This document shows positions 33,012 to 44,327 of a stretch of DNA of 64,000 bases, in pieces. The notes under the pieces are model-generated. The model was not told the origin of the DNA. It saw only the letters and a program-made list of their open reading frames with translations, and searched no databases. Source of the DNA: Veillonella caviae (lineage in GTDB: Bacteria > Bacillota > Negativicutes > Veillonellales > Veillonellaceae); NCBI RefSeq assembly GCF_003992125.1, contig NZ_RQUY01000007.1, positions 39,672-103,671 of the forward strand. The letters run 5' to 3'. Position 1 is the first letter of the stretch. The number at the start of each line of letters is the position of its first letter. A program made the position numbers and the translations under genes.

Positions 33012-33419
33012 TTATATTTGTTTTGTTACTTTTAACCTCAATAGCGAGCGAGCCAATGCATGCTCTGCTCTTTCTATATCGATATCTGGTGTGCGTTTTG
33101 ACAACCGTTCTTCTGCACGTTGCTTAGCTCGGCTAGCTCTATCTATATCAATATCTGATGATAGTTCACAGTTTGGGGTTACAATGCTCACCTGATTATG
33201 CTCGATTTCAACGAACCCACCAAATATAGCAAATGTATGCGATGTACTATCTGGCGAGTCCACACGTAATGGAGCCATATCTAAGGCAATAATCATGGGA
33301 GCATGATTTGGCAATATGCCAAATTCCCCATCTACAGCTCTACCTACGAAAAAATTGGCAAATCCATTATATACTACAGCATCAGGTGTGATAATTGTAA
33401 GGGTCATAGGTTCCGCCAT
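33012..33419 (-). CDS. atpC: ATP synthase F1 epsilon subunit
   Basis: Central-stalk subunit that regulates rotation. 135 residues: beta-sandwich start MTLTIITPDAVVYNGFANF, GEFGILPNHAPMIIAL, and a C-terminal helical pair. Ends the atp operon, 3 bases after atpD. Confidence 0.95.
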   Translation of the reverse strand: MAEPMTLTIITPDAVVYNGFANFFVGRAVDGEFGILPNHAPMIIALDMAPLRVDSPDSTSHTFAIFGGFVEIEHNQVSIVTPNCELSSDIDIDRASRAKQRAEERLSKRTPDIDIERAEHALARSLLRLKVTKQI

Positions 33420-33422
33420 GGA

Positions 33423-34865
<1,443 letters not shown>

Positions 34866-35720
34866 CTATTGCAAGGCATTAGCGCCACCAACAATTTCAG
34901 AAATTTCATTAGTAATACTAGATTGACGTAATTTATTATATTCAAGACCTAATGAACTAATTAATTCCCCTGCATTATCCGTAGCCGATGTCATAGCCGT
35001 CATACGAGCACCGAGTTCACTAGCTGCAGATTGTAACAACCCATTATACAGAGTAATTTCTAAATATTTAGGTAATAGCGCATCGAGCACAGATTCAGGA
35101 TTAGGCATGAATTCATATTCTTCATCTTTTACCTCATCATCTGGCTGTTCCAATGGTAAAATACGCTCTGCCTGTGCAATTTGCGTCATAGAATTTAAAA
35201 AATGCGTATAAATCATTATAACTTCGTCAACTTCATGACGTTCGTATAGTGAAAGGGCTTCACCCATGATGATTCTAGCATGTTCGTACGCCGGTTTATC
35301 AGAAAAACCGCTATAGGAATACTCAATTTTATAATGACGATTTTTCAAAGCATCTTTAGGTTTACGACCTGTTGTAATGATACGATATTGGTCAGGTCTT
35401 TTATCTCCTATTTGCTCTATCGCTTTTTTTAGAACATTAGAAGAAAATGCACCAGCTAACCCCTTATCAGCACCAATAACAATATAACAAGTTCTCTTTA
35501 CTGGCCGCACCTCAAGAAGCGGGCTCAAATAATCGTGCAAATCACTACTCGAAATACGACGCAAGATTTGCCCTATTTTTTCTGCATAAGGCCGAGTGGC
35601 TTCCGCCTTACCTTGAGCCCTACGCAAACGAGCAGAGGCTACCATTTTCATCGCTTTTGTAATTTGTTGCGTATTGGTAACACTTTTTATACGTTTTCGC
35701 AAATCTTGTGCACTAGCCAT
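34866..35720 (-). CDS. atpG: ATP synthase F1 gamma subunit
   Basis: Rotor shaft. 284 residues with the N-terminal coiled-coil helix (LRKRIKSVTNTQQITKAMKM) and the C-terminal helix (ARMTAMTSATDNAGELI). Lies 3 bases after atpA. Confidence 0.96.
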   Translation of the reverse strand: MASAQDLRKRIKSVTNTQQITKAMKMVASARLRRAQGKAEATRPYAEKIGQILRRISSSDLHDYLSPLLEVRPVKRTCYIVIGADKGLAGAFSSNVLKKAIEQIGDKRPDQYRIITTGRKPKDALKNRHYKIEYSYSGFSDKPAYEHARIIMGEALSLYERHEVDEVIMIYTHFLNSMTQIAQAERILPLEQPDDEVKDEEYEFMPNPESVLDALLPKYLEITLYNGLLQSAASELGARMTAMTSATDNAGELISSLGLEYNKLRQSSITNEISEIVGGANALQ

Positions 35721-35723
35721 ACA

Positions 35724-37262
35724 TTACGCCTCCTTATGGGACACTAATGTATGTGTAGTACCAAAAGCTTCTACACATTCTGGAATGGCTTGTTTTAACA
35801 AGCTTTCTGTTTCTTCATCAAGTTTTTGGGATTTTTCAATATTATTAATAATCTCTGGATAATTAGCGCGAATAAATCGTACTAATTCAGCCTCGAACGG
35901 CAATACATCGGATACCTCGATATCTGCTAAATAACCTTTTGTACCTGCGTATAAATTAATAACCATTTCCGCAACACTCATCGGCTCATACTGACCTTGT
36001 TTCAACATTTCTGTTAATCGTTCACCTCGATCTAATTGAGCTCGAGTTGCCGCATCAAGATCAGAGCCAAATTGTGCAAAGGCCGCTAGTTCACGATATT
36101 GAGCAAGGTCAAGACGCAATTGGCCGGCTACTTGCTTCATCGCTTTTGTTTGCGCACTACCGCCTACACGAGATACGGACAAACCAACATCAACAGCTGG
36201 ACGAATACCAGAATAGAACATATCAGTGCCCAAGAAAATTTGCCCATCTGTAATAGAAATTACATTGGTTGGAATATACGCAGATACGTCTCCCGCCTGA
36301 GTTTCGATAATTGGCAATGCCGTAATAGATCCACCACCTAATTCAGGTGATAATTTAGCAGCCCGTTCTAATAGACGGCTGTGTAAATAAAATACGTCCC
36401 CTGGATACGCTTCACGTCCTGGTGGGCGGCGCAATAATAGAGACATCGCACGATACGCAGCAGCTTGTTTAGTCAAATCGTCATATACACAAAGTACATG
36501 TTTTCCTTGGTACATGAAATATTCACCCATCGCTACCCCTGCATATGGTGCAATATATTGTAATGGTGCCCCTGTGGAAGCACTAGCAGATACAACAATG
36601 GTGTAATCCATAGCGCCTGCTTCTTCTAATTTTTGTACTACCCGAGCTACAGTAGATTCTTTTTGTCCAATAGCTACGTAAATACAAATTACATCTTTAC
36701 CTTTTTGATTCAAAATCGTATCAAGGGCTATAGCAGTTTTACCAGTACCACGGTCACCAATAATAAGCTCCCGTTGACCTCGACCGATTGGTACCATCGA
36801 GTCGATAGCTTTCAAACCAGTTTGTAATGGTTCATGTACAGATTGGCGATCTGCAATACCCGGTGCAGGATGTTCAATAGGTCTGCGATCTGTTGTTTGA
36901 ATAACACCTTTTCCATCTAAAGGCTGCCCTAAAGGATTTACAACGCGACCGATAAGGGCATTTCCTGCTGGAACATCCATAATTTTACCAGTACGACGAA
37001 CTTCATCGCCTTCCTTAATTAGGAAGTCATCGCCTAGTAAAACAGCACCTACATTATCTAATTCCAAGTTTAAAGCCAAGCCATATACGCCGTGAGGCAA
37101 TTCTAATAATTCACCGGCCATGGCTCTTTCAAGACCATAAATATGGGCAATGCCATCCCCTACGTCAAGAACGGTGCCAACGTCATCAACATTGAGGTCA
37201 ACATCATAGTCCTGAATCTGCTGTTTAATTATAGCAGTAATTTCTTCAGGCTTCATTTTCAT
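35724..37262 (-). CDS. atpA: ATP synthase F1 alpha subunit
   Basis: Non-catalytic nucleotide-binding subunit. 512 residues, P-loop [15 protein letters not shown] near 170 and [17 protein letters not shown] near 365. Ordinary length. Confidence 0.98.
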   Translation of the reverse strand: MKMKPEEITAIIKQQIQDYDVDLNVDDVGTVLDVGDGIAHIYGLERAMAGELLELPHGVYGLALNLELDNVGAVLLGDDFLIKEGDEVRRTGKIMDVPAGNALIGRVVNPLGQPLDGKGVIQTTDRRPIEHPAPGIADRQSVHEPLQTGLKAIDSMVPIGRGQRELIIGDRGTGKTAIALDTILNQKGKDVICIYVAIGQKESTVARVVQKLEEAGAMDYTIVVSASASTGAPLQYIAPYAGVAMGEYFMYQGKHVLCVYDDLTKQAAAYRAMSLLLRRPPGREAYPGDVFYLHSRLLERAAKLSPELGGGSITALPIIETQAGDVSAYIPTNVISITDGQIFLGTDMFYSGIRPAVDVGLSVSRVGGSAQTKAMKQVAGQLRLDLAQYRELAAFAQFGSDLDAATRAQLDRGERLTEMLKQGQYEPMSVAEMVINLYAGTKGYLADIEVSDVLPFEAELVRFIRANYPEIINNIEKSQKLDEETESLLKQAIPECVEAFGTTHTLVSHKEA

Positions 37263-37278
37263 ATATACCCAATCACCC

Positions 37279-37830
37279 CTATCTAATAGAGTCAGTTTTC
37301 AATAAAGATTTTTCCAATTCTTCTAGGCGTCGAGCGACGGAACCGTCAATACGTTTATCTCCAATTTGAATGATAAGTCCCCCCATAATGGATGGATTTT
37401 GACGCACTGACAAAATTACATCTTTACCTGTAATAGCACGTAATTTAGCTTCTACTTCTCCTCGCATCGCATCCGTTAACGGTTCTGCAACAGTCACCGT
37501 AGCCTCGATAATCCCCCGAGCTTCTCTCGATTTTTTTATGAAAGAACGAATAGCTGCATCGATAAATCGATATCGGCCACGTTTAATCATAACGTAGAGA
37601 AAATGAAGCACCACTTTTTGAATAGCACTACTAAAAATTTTGCCTACTAAAGCAATTTTAGCATCCATTGTAACTACTGGATTGTTGAGGAAACTGCGCA
37701 ATTCTGGTTGGTCTTCTAAAACAGATGCTACATATAGCAAATCTGTTTCTATATCCACTAAACTACCTTGTTCACTGGCTAGTTCTAACATAGCTGAACT
37801 GTATTTATCTGCTACAATTTCTGTGCTCAT
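37279..37830 (-). CDS. atpH: ATP synthase F1 delta subunit
   Basis: Peripheral-stalk connector (OSCP). 183 residues with a helical N-terminal domain and the C-terminal signature [20 protein letters not shown]. Order atpF-atpH-atpA is standard. Confidence 0.94.
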   Translation of the reverse strand: MSTEIVADKYSSAMLELASEQGSLVDIETDLLYVASVLEDQPELRSFLNNPVVTMDAKIALVGKIFSSAIQKVVLHFLYVMIKRGRYRFIDAAIRSFIKKSREARGIIEATVTVAEPLTDAMRGEVEAKLRAITGKDVILSVRQNPSIMGGLIIQIGDKRIDGSVARRLEELEKSLLKTDSIR

Positions 37831-37834
37831 CGTA

Positions 37835-38332
37835 TCACAACCCTATCGTTTTACTATCAAGTTGACGAATAGCGTCTTCAATTAATTTTGTATTAGTTTC
37901 GCTGTCCATATCTTTAGCCACGACTTTAGATGCCATAGCCATAGATAAAGACACTACATCATTGCGCAAGCTTAACATTGCTCGATTACGTTCATTCTCA
38001 ATATCCTCACGAGCTCTGATTTTTTCAGATTCAATATGAGCACGAGCAGCTGCCAATTCCTCAGTCGATGTTACTTGAGCTTGATGATGTGCTTTTTCAA
38101 CGATTTCTTGCGCTTCTTGGCGTGCTAATGTCATTTGCTGAGCATATTCAACTTTTAATTGCTCCGCCTCCAAACGTGCTTGTTCTGCATTTGCTAAATC
38201 ATTAGCAATACGAGTTTTACGTTCATTCATCGTATCAACTAATGGTTGATACGCAAAGCGCTTCAAAATCCAAACTAATATAAAAAAGTTTAGCATTTGA
38301 GCCAGAATTGTCCCTAGCGTTAAATCAACCAA
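37835..38332 (-). CDS. atpF: ATP synthase Fo b subunit
   Basis: Peripheral stalk. 165 residues: one membrane helix at about 5-25 and then a long coiled coil rich in Ala/Glu/Arg (NDLANAEQARLEAEQLK and following). Confidence 0.95.
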   Translation of the reverse strand: MVDLTLGTILAQMLNFFILVWILKRFAYQPLVDTMNERKTRIANDLANAEQARLEAEQLKVEYAQQMTLARQEAQEIVEKAHHQAQVTSTEELAAARAHIESEKIRAREDIENERNRAMLSLRNDVVSLSMAMASKVVAKDMDSETNTKLIEDAIRQLDSKTIGL

Positions 38333-38350
38333 GGTTATTCCTCCTAGCTA

Positions 38351-38578
38351 TTATCTAAATAACAAAATGAACGCCATTACTACACCGATGATAGGCATTG
38401 CTTCAATCAAACCGACAGAGATAAATAAAGTTGTTAAGAGTTGACCTCTTAATTCAGGTTGACGAGTAATACCTTCTACAACTTTACTAGCTACAGCAGA
38501 GTTCCCTAAGCCAGCTGCGATTGCACCACACCCCATAATAATCGCTACAGCAATAGCGTATAAACCTTGAACTTCCAT
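38351..38578 (-). CDS. atpE: ATP synthase Fo c subunit
   Basis: Ring-forming proteolipid. 75 residues, two membrane helices joined by the polar loop RQPE at 39-42. Ion-binding carboxylate Glu59 is followed by Ala60-Met-Pro. Asn26 occupies the place where sodium-type rings carry Gln. The Ser/Thr after the Glu that sodium-binding rings use is missing, so it is predicted to move protons. Confidence 0.95.
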   Translation of the reverse strand: MEVQGLYAIAVAIIMGCGAIAAGLGNSAVASKVVEGITRQPELRGQLLTTLFISVGLIEAMPIIGVVMAFILLFR

Positions 38579-38594
38579 AATTAATCCTCCTCAA

Positions 38595-39278
38595 TCAATG
38601 TTCTTCAGTAAGTGCCATACTCAAATATGATGTAGTAAGCACTGTAAAAATAAAGGCTTGAATAATGCCAATGAATAAACTAAACAAAATCCACACCCAA
38701 GGAAGGGGTACAAACCACGGTAATTTGTAGAGCAGTTCCAATAAAATTTCACCGGCTATAATATTACCGAATAAACGGAATGATAAGGTTAAAGGTTTTG
38801 CTAATTCTTCAAAAATATTTAAAATAAACATCGCTTTGTATGGTTGTACAAAGTGCTTGAAATAGCTAAGGCCTTTCACCTTAATACCGATAATCCAAAC
38901 AGAAATGCTACTACATAAAGCGAGGGCTACAGTTGTATTAATATCGGCAGTCGGCGACGTAACCGATTTCAATACAGGCATCAAACCCAATTCATTACCT
39001 ACAAAAATAAACAAGAAAAAAGTAAACAATAATGAGCTCACCATGGGCCAATGTTTTCCCACTGTAGGAGAAAATTGATTTTCTAAAGCTTGCAAGAGAG
39101 CCTCTACCATATTTTGAATGCCTGAAGGCACCAAAGATCGGCTTCGAGTGGCCAACACCATTATGATGATGACTATCGCCATCGTAATCCATGTTGCAAT
39201 GAGGGTATCGATATTGAATGTTAACCCCATCCATTGAACGGCCTGATGGTGACCTGCATGCAATTCCACAATCTCCAC
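38595..39278 (-). CDS. atpB: ATP synthase Fo a subunit
   Basis: Stator channel subunit with five to six membrane helices. 227 residues; essential arginine helix LAKPLTLSFRLFGNIIAGE near residue 160 is present, followed by the terminal helix pair. Its promoter is at 39316-39344. Confidence 0.96.
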   Translation of the reverse strand: MEIVELHAGHHQAVQWMGLTFNIDTLIATWITMAIVIIIMVLATRSRSLVPSGIQNMVEALLQALENQFSPTVGKHWPMVSSLLFTFFLFIFVGNELGLMPVLKSVTSPTADINTTVALALCSSISVWIIGIKVKGLSYFKHFVQPYKAMFILNIFEELAKPLTLSFRLFGNIIAGEILLELLYKLPWFVPLPWVWILFSLFIGIIQAFIFTVLTTSYLSMALTEEH

Positions 39279-39315
39279 TCCTTCCTATAAAAAAATAAAT
39301 GTATATCTATGTACA

Positions 39316-39344
39316 ATCATACATCGTTTACTATCGATTATCAA
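39316..39344 (-). promoter_or_regulatory. Promoter for atpBEFHAGDC
   Basis: Minus strand TTGATA (39339-39344), 17-base spacer, TATGAT (39316-39321), about 40 bases ahead of atpB. Suggests the structural genes can be transcribed apart from atpZ-atpI. Confidence 0.62.
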
Positions 39345-39458
39345 TACTTATATGGTATTGATTTCGCATAACGAATGATTGTTTTGCATTTTTAGCATAA
39401 TTAAAATTTAATTCATAGGTTCAAAACTCTCCCTATTTGTGCAGATTGTACAAATCTA

Positions 39459-39890
39459 TCAATTATTTTTATTATTGTCAGATAGCTTTGCAATATTTAC
39501 ATCACCATTATCTTTAGCACTCATAACGCTATTTCCAAGCAACCAATACATACAGAACATAATAAGCTGCATTAATGCAATGGCTACTCCCATAGTAATA
39601 ACATCTACACTTGGTATTTTAATACCGATAACAGCCATAGAAGCTACTAGAATAAGACGTTGTATTACATTAATAGCCGTCCGAGCGGTAACATTTTCTG
39701 CTGTAGCAGACATAAGTTTACTCGACTGCACAGCCAGCAATAATGTGTAGGCAATCATAATTATGACGCCCCATAACCACCCCCATATATGAGATTCATA
39801 ACCAATGCTATATAGAATAACACTTCCCATTGTGGCCATAAAAAAACAGGCCCATAGCAAGTGGCGAATGAATTGTATATATTCTTTCAT
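39459..39890 (-). CDS. atpI: ATP synthase subunit I
   Basis: 143-residue membrane protein with four predicted helices (9-30, 34-55, 77-97, 100-120), a hydrophilic tail rich in Asn/Asp/Lys, and the position upstream of atpB expected for AtpI, which helps ring assembly. Sequence similarity within this family is low; assignment rests largely on topology and position. Confidence 0.85.
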   Translation of the reverse strand: MKEYIQFIRHLLWACFFMATMGSVILYSIGYESHIWGWLWGVIIMIAYTLLLAVQSSKLMSATAENVTARTAINVIQRLILVASMAVIGIKIPSVDVITMGVAIALMQLIMFCMYWLLGNSVMSAKDNGDVNIAKLSDNNKNN

Positions 39891-39900
39891 AAATACCTCA

Positions 39901-40095
39901 CTATTTGACCTGTTTATACATCATATACATGCCTGTTATGGCGCCAATCAGCCCCAATATAATCATGCACAACGGAGCTGATGCAAACCATATATCTAAT
40001 TCATAACCGATCCAAACAAAACCAGCTATGCAAGAAAGAAGGGTTAGCCCTGCTGACGTAGCCATCGCTAGGGCTTTCACCATATCCTTATCCAT
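39901..40095 (-). CDS. atpZ: AtpZ/AtpI family small membrane protein
   Basis: About 64 residues in two membrane helices (MVKALAMATSAGLTLLSCIA and APLCMIILGLIGAITGMYMM). Start set at the ATG at 40095, one base after the wecB stop, because the longer frame overlaps wecB. AtpZ-like proteins occur next to AtpI; both are present here in tandem, so a role in Fo assembly or magnesium/calcium supply is inferred. Confidence 0.8.
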   Translation of the reverse strand: MDKDMVKALAMATSAGLTLLSCIAGFVWIGYELDIWFASAPLCMIILGLIGAITGMYMMYKQVK

Positions 40096-40096
40096 A

Positions 40097-41239
40097 TTAT
40101 TTACCAAAACGGCTAGGTCGAACAACATCGCCTAAAAATTCGTGACGCAACGCCTGCACAATCCGTTCCGATGCTCTACCATCACCATAAGGATTTACAG
40201 AATTAGACATTTTTTGATATGCCACTGTATCTGCTAACAATTCATGAGCGGCCTTGTACACTACCTCTTTATCGGTGCCAACAAGGCGAACAGTGCCAGC
40301 CTCAACAGCCTCAGGACGTTCTGTAGTATCACGCAATACGAGAACTGGTTTACCAAGAGCCGGCGCTTCTTCTTGGATGCCACCAGAATCGGTTAAGATT
40401 AAATAGGATTTAGCCATCAAATTCGCAAATGGTTCATAATCGAGTGGATCGATGAGCGTCACTCTGTCTACGCCCCCTAATTCCGCCTCTACTACTTGGC
40501 GCACCTTAGGATTTTTATGTACAGGAAATACCACTTGAATATCATCAAAATCAGATAACAATTGACGAATCGCTTGGTATACATGCCGCATTGGTTCTCC
40601 TAGATTTTCACGGCGATGAGTCGTAACTAGAACAGTCCGCTTATCACTAGCAAGAGTGTTAATAGCGTCATCATCAAATACATAATCATCTTGTACTGTC
40701 GTATCCAGTGCATCAATAACTGTATTGCCAGTGACATATAAATGATCAGATGTTATGTTTTCACGCAATAGATTTGCTTCAGAACTAGCAGTAGGTGCAA
40801 AATGATATGTCGCAATAGAACCTGTCAATTTACGATTCATTTCCTCTGGAAATGGAGAATATATATCCCCTGTACGTAGACCTGCCTCTACATGCCCTAC
40901 AGGAATTTCTTGGTAAAAAGAGGCCAACGCACCTGCAAAAGTTGTGGTCGTATCACCATGAACAAGGACTACATCAGGTTTCGCTTCTTCTAATACGGAT
41001 TTTAATCCCATAAGTGCACGATTAGTTACATCATATAATGTTTGACCTTGACTCATAATATTCAAATCATAGTCAGGGGTAATATGAAATAAGTTAAGCA
41101 CTTGATCAAGCATGTCACGATGTTGTGCCGTTACGGTTACTATCGGTTCCATATCAGGTGCCGATTCTAAAGCTTTCACAAGAGGAGCCATTTTAATCGC
41201 TTCTGGTCGTGTACCAAAGATTGTCATTACTTTTAACAT
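40097..41239 (-). CDS. wecB: UDP-N-acetylglucosamine 2-epimerase (non-hydrolysing)
   Basis: Makes UDP-ManNAc for envelope polysaccharide. 380 residues from the ATG at 41239 (AAGGAGG 7 bases upstream); a TTG at 41254 is in frame but inside the ribosome binding site. Motifs [19 protein letters not shown] at the start, [11 protein letters not shown] near 120 and [29 protein letters not shown] in the last third (shown in parts) are diagnostic. Confidence 0.94.
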   Translation of the reverse strand: MLKVMTIFGTRPEAIKMAPLVKALESAPDMEPIVTVTAQHRDMLDQVLNLFHITPDYDLNIMSQGQTLYDVTNRALMGLKSVLEEAKPDVVLVHGDTTTTFAGALASFYQEIPVGHVEAGLRTGDIYSPFPEEMNRKLTGSIATYHFAPTASSEANLLRENITSDHLYVTGNTVIDALDTTVQDDYVFDDDAINTLASDKRTVLVTTHRRENLGEPMRHVYQAIRQLLSDFDDIQVVFPVHKNPKVRQVVEAELGGVDRVTLIDPLDYEPFANLMAKSYLILTDSGGIQEEAPALGKPVLVLRDTTERPEAVEAGTVRLVGTDKEVVYKAAHELLADTVAYQKMSNSVNPYGDGRASERIVQALRHEFLGDVVRPSRFGK

Positions 41240-41263
41240 ATATTCATCCTCCAAGGAGTCTAA

Positions 41264-41288
41264 TAAAAAAGGGGCGCTCAGCGCCCCT
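41264..41288 (-). terminator. Terminator/attenuator between wecA-like gene and wecB
   Basis: Minus-strand AGGGGCGCT / AGCGCCCCT hairpin followed by TTTTTT; it ends about 24 bases ahead of the wecB start codon. Confidence 0.85.
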
Positions 41289-41304
41289 ACTGTGATTGCT
41301 CAGA

Positions 41305-42450
41305 TTACTTCGAATCATCGTGATTCTCAAAAGCTTTTGTTAATTCATCGCGATCAAAGGATATAGTTTCATCCAAATCGCTCCGTTCAATTGTAGGGCC
41401 ATATAACGGATGTCCTGCAGCATCACTATGAGTGATAACACCTAAGCGACGAGCCACATAAATACTGCACAAGAATATAACCAATACAAGTATAACACCA
41501 ACCCAAGCATTGACTTCTGCTACGATAACGGATACACCACCAAACAAAGCAGTGATGGCATACATCATGAGAACTGCTTGTTTTTGCGATAACCCTTGGG
41601 CCAATAGACGATGATGGACATGTCCTTTATCTGGTTTAAAAATAGGACGTCCACTAATTTTACGTCGCACGATGGCGAATAACGTGTCCAAAATCGGCAA
41701 TCCCAATACAATAGCAGGCACCACTAGAGCAATGGTAGCCGCTGTTTTCACAGCGCCCATAACAGAAATAGCCGCCAATGTATAACCTAATAGCATGGAT
41801 CCAGTATCACCCATAAAAATTTTAGCAGGATTAAAATTATACCGCAAGAATCCTACGGTAGCACCAGCTAATGCCAAGGCGATACAAGCTAAATCGATTT
41901 GCCCCAATTGCAATGTCATGGCACAAACAGCGATACACGCAATAAAAGAAATTCCCGCTGCTAAACCATCAAGACCATCGATAAGGTTTACGATATTAGT
42001 AAAACCTACAATCCAAAATATAGTTAATGGAATTGCCCAATATTTTAAATAGACAACACCACCCCACGGAAGATTGATGAAATCAACACGAATATCATAA
42101 GCGACTAAAATAGCAGCAGCAATGATTTGTCCCATCAATTTCGTTTTCGGTTCAATTTGTTTAATATCATCCCAAATCCCTACAAGGACGAGAATGACTG
42201 TACCGAGAACAAAACCGAATAATTTATGGTCGTGAGGAATACTGTTATTAAACAGCACCGACCCCATATAACCAAGAAAAATAGCTAATCCACCTAATCG
42301 TGGAATCGCCCCTTGATGCACTTTACGAGCATCCGGTTTATCAATAGCCCCTACGGCAACCGCAAAGCGTTTTACCAAGGGCGTAAGTGCATACGTTATG
42401 ATTAGAGCCAGCACAAAAGCCCACACATAATCAGGCATATACTCACTCAT
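41305..42450 (-). CDS. Undecaprenyl-phosphate N-acetylglucosaminyl 1-phosphate transferase (MraY/WecA family)
   Basis: Polytopic (about ten helices) enzyme that loads the lipid carrier with GlcNAc-1-P, beginning an envelope glycan. 381 residues. Conserved elements: PDARKVHQGAIPRLGGLAIF, catalytic NLIDGLDGLAAG near 155, FMGDTGSMLLG and the C-terminal cytoplasmic HVHHRLL. TagO/WecA/MraY-type; with wecB next to it, WecA/TagO is preferred over MraY. GGAGG precedes the ATG. Confidence 0.92.
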   Translation of the reverse strand: MSEYMPDYVWAFVLALIITYALTPLVKRFAVAVGAIDKPDARKVHQGAIPRLGGLAIFLGYMGSVLFNNSIPHDHKLFGFVLGTVILVLVGIWDDIKQIEPKTKLMGQIIAAAILVAYDIRVDFINLPWGGVVYLKYWAIPLTIFWIVGFTNIVNLIDGLDGLAAGISFIACIAVCAMTLQLGQIDLACIALALAGATVGFLRYNFNPAKIFMGDTGSMLLGYTLAAISVMGAVKTAATIALVVPAIVLGLPILDTLFAIVRRKISGRPIFKPDKGHVHHRLLAQGLSQKQAVLMMYAITALFGGVSVIVAEVNAWVGVILVLVIFLCSIYVARRLGVITHSDAAGHPLYGPTIERSDLDETISFDRDELTKAFENHDDSK

Positions 42451-42494
42451 AAGTACACCTCCAACAACAGAGTTCTCTCATCGAGATAAACTTA

Positions 42495-43853
42495 TTAGTT
42501 AGTCAAGCTGCGAATTGGTGCAGGGATACGTCCACCACGGGCAATAAATTCAGCTGCACTATATGGGCTCACTTCAATAATTGGAGCGTGTCCAAGAAGA
42601 CCACCGAATTCTACTACGTCCCCTACTGTTTTACCTGGTACAGGAATTACGCGAACCGCTGTTGTTTTATTATTAATCATACCAATAGCAGATTCATCGG
42701 CAATAATAGCAGAAATCGTATCCGCTGTAGTATCGCCAGGAATCGCAATCATATCAAGACCTACGGAACACACACAAGTCATAGCTTCTAATTTATCAAG
42801 CGATAACGCGCCACAAGATACGGCATCAATCATACCCGCATCTTCAGATACAGGTATGAAAGCTCCACTCAATCCACCTACATGAGAGGATGCCATGAGG
42901 CCACCTTTTTTCACTGCATCATTTAACAGTGCCAAGGCTGCAGTAGTGCCATGAGTGCCACAGGAAGACAAACCCATTTCTTCTAATACATGGGCTACTG
43001 AATCACCTACTGCTGGTGTTGGTGCCAAGGACAAATCGATAATACCAAATGGTTTATTCAAACGACGAGATGCTTCTTGTGCTACTAATTGACCAACACG
43101 AGTAATTTTAAACGCAGTCCGCTTAATCGTTTCAGCTACTACGTCAAAGGTTTCACCTCGTACAGATTCAAGAGCATGTTTAACTACGCCAGGGCCAGAT
43201 ACACCAACAGAAATAGCACTATCACCTTCGGTGACACCAAAGAACGCACCAGCCATAAAAGGATTATCTTCTACAGGATTACAGAAAATAACGAGCTTAG
43301 CACAACCAAGAGCATCATTATCTTTTGTAAGTTCTGCTGTTTTCTTAACAACAATCCCCATGTCGCGTACAGCATCCATATTGATACCAGTTTTAGTGGA
43401 ACCAACAGCAACGGAACTACACACAATATCAGTCGTTGCCAATGCTTCTGGGATAGAATCAATAAGAATTCGGTCTGCTTGTGTAGCACCTTTTGTAACG
43501 AGCGCTGAAAAGCCACCAATAAAATTAACACCGACTGTTTTTGCAGCCCGATCAAGAGCTTCTGCAATAGGCACATAGGATGTCAAATCACTACCACCAG
43601 CCACCAAGGAAATAGGCGTTACAGAGATTCGTTTGTTGATAATAGGAATACCGAATTCTCGTTCAATATCTTCGCCAGTTCTTACCAAATGTTCTGCTTC
43701 GGTAGTTATACGATCGTAAATACGGTCGCATAACTGTTTACCGGAACTAGACGCACATTCCAACAAGCTAATTCCCATAGTAATAGTACGAACATCGAGT
43801 TTATTGTCGTGAATCATCTGATTTGTTTCAATAATATTGTCGATAGATAACAT
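42495..43853 (-). CDS. DUF711/UPF0210 (PFL-like) family protein
   Basis: 452 residues. Nearly universally conserved family in Firmicutes, with segments [31 protein letters not shown] and [21 protein letters not shown]. The family has sequence similarity to pyruvate formate-lyase-like folds but lacks an assigned reaction. It is 8 bases after an ACT-domain gene, an association repeated in many genomes. Confidence 0.88.
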   Translation of the reverse strand: MLSIDNIIETNQMIHDNKLDVRTITMGISLLECASSSGKQLCDRIYDRITTEAEHLVRTGEDIEREFGIPIINKRISVTPISLVAGGSDLTSYVPIAEALDRAAKTVGVNFIGGFSALVTKGATQADRILIDSIPEALATTDIVCSSVAVGSTKTGINMDAVRDMGIVVKKTAELTKDNDALGCAKLVIFCNPVEDNPFMAGAFFGVTEGDSAISVGVSGPGVVKHALESVRGETFDVVAETIKRTAFKITRVGQLVAQEASRRLNKPFGIIDLSLAPTPAVGDSVAHVLEEMGLSSCGTHGTTAALALLNDAVKKGGLMASSHVGGLSGAFIPVSEDAGMIDAVSCGALSLDKLEAMTCVCSVGLDMIAIPGDTTADTISAIIADESAIGMINNKTTAVRVIPVPGKTVGDVVEFGGLLGHAPIIEVSPYSAAEFIARGGRIPAPIRSLTN

Positions 43854-43861
43854 AGCGCCTC

Positions 43862-44137
43862 CTATCCTACGCGATGCATGCTAAGGAAAATATCTGCATG
43901 TTGCGCACGAATTTCTACGCCTAATTCACTACCCAATGCGACTAATGATTCTTGAATAGATGTTAAATCCTTTACATCTTCAGATTCAGTTTCACACATC
44001 ATAATCATATTAAACAACCCATCTAAAATAGTTTGATTAATAGATAAAATATTTACCTTATGATTTGCCAAAATAGTACTAACACCTGCGATGATACCTA
44101 CGCGGTCTACACCGACAACGGTAACAACTAATTTCAT
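43862..44137 (-). CDS. ACT domain protein (UPF0237)
   Basis: 91 residues, a single ACT domain that begins [20 protein letters not shown]. The start is set at 44137 (GGTGAT just upstream); a GTG 21 bases further up would give seven extra residues unlike the family. ACT domains bind small ligands, often amino acids; coupling to the DUF711 protein suggests it regulates that protein. Confidence 0.9.
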   Translation of the reverse strand: MKLVVTVVGVDRVGIIAGVSTILANHKVNILSINQTILDGLFNMIMMCETESEDVKDLTSIQESLVALGSELGVEIRAQHADIFLSMHRVG

Positions 44138-44327
44138 AATATCACCTTTTCCACCCACTACAAACTATAAAAATGGTAATTCATTTTATAAACTATATTA
44201 GTATATTATATCACACATATCTCTATATTGAGGTAAAAACTTTATGAGATTTCTCATAAATTATCACATTCTATTATTTCTATGTGAGAATTCCTGTGAA
44301 AGCCTTCGTACCATATACGCCATTTCT

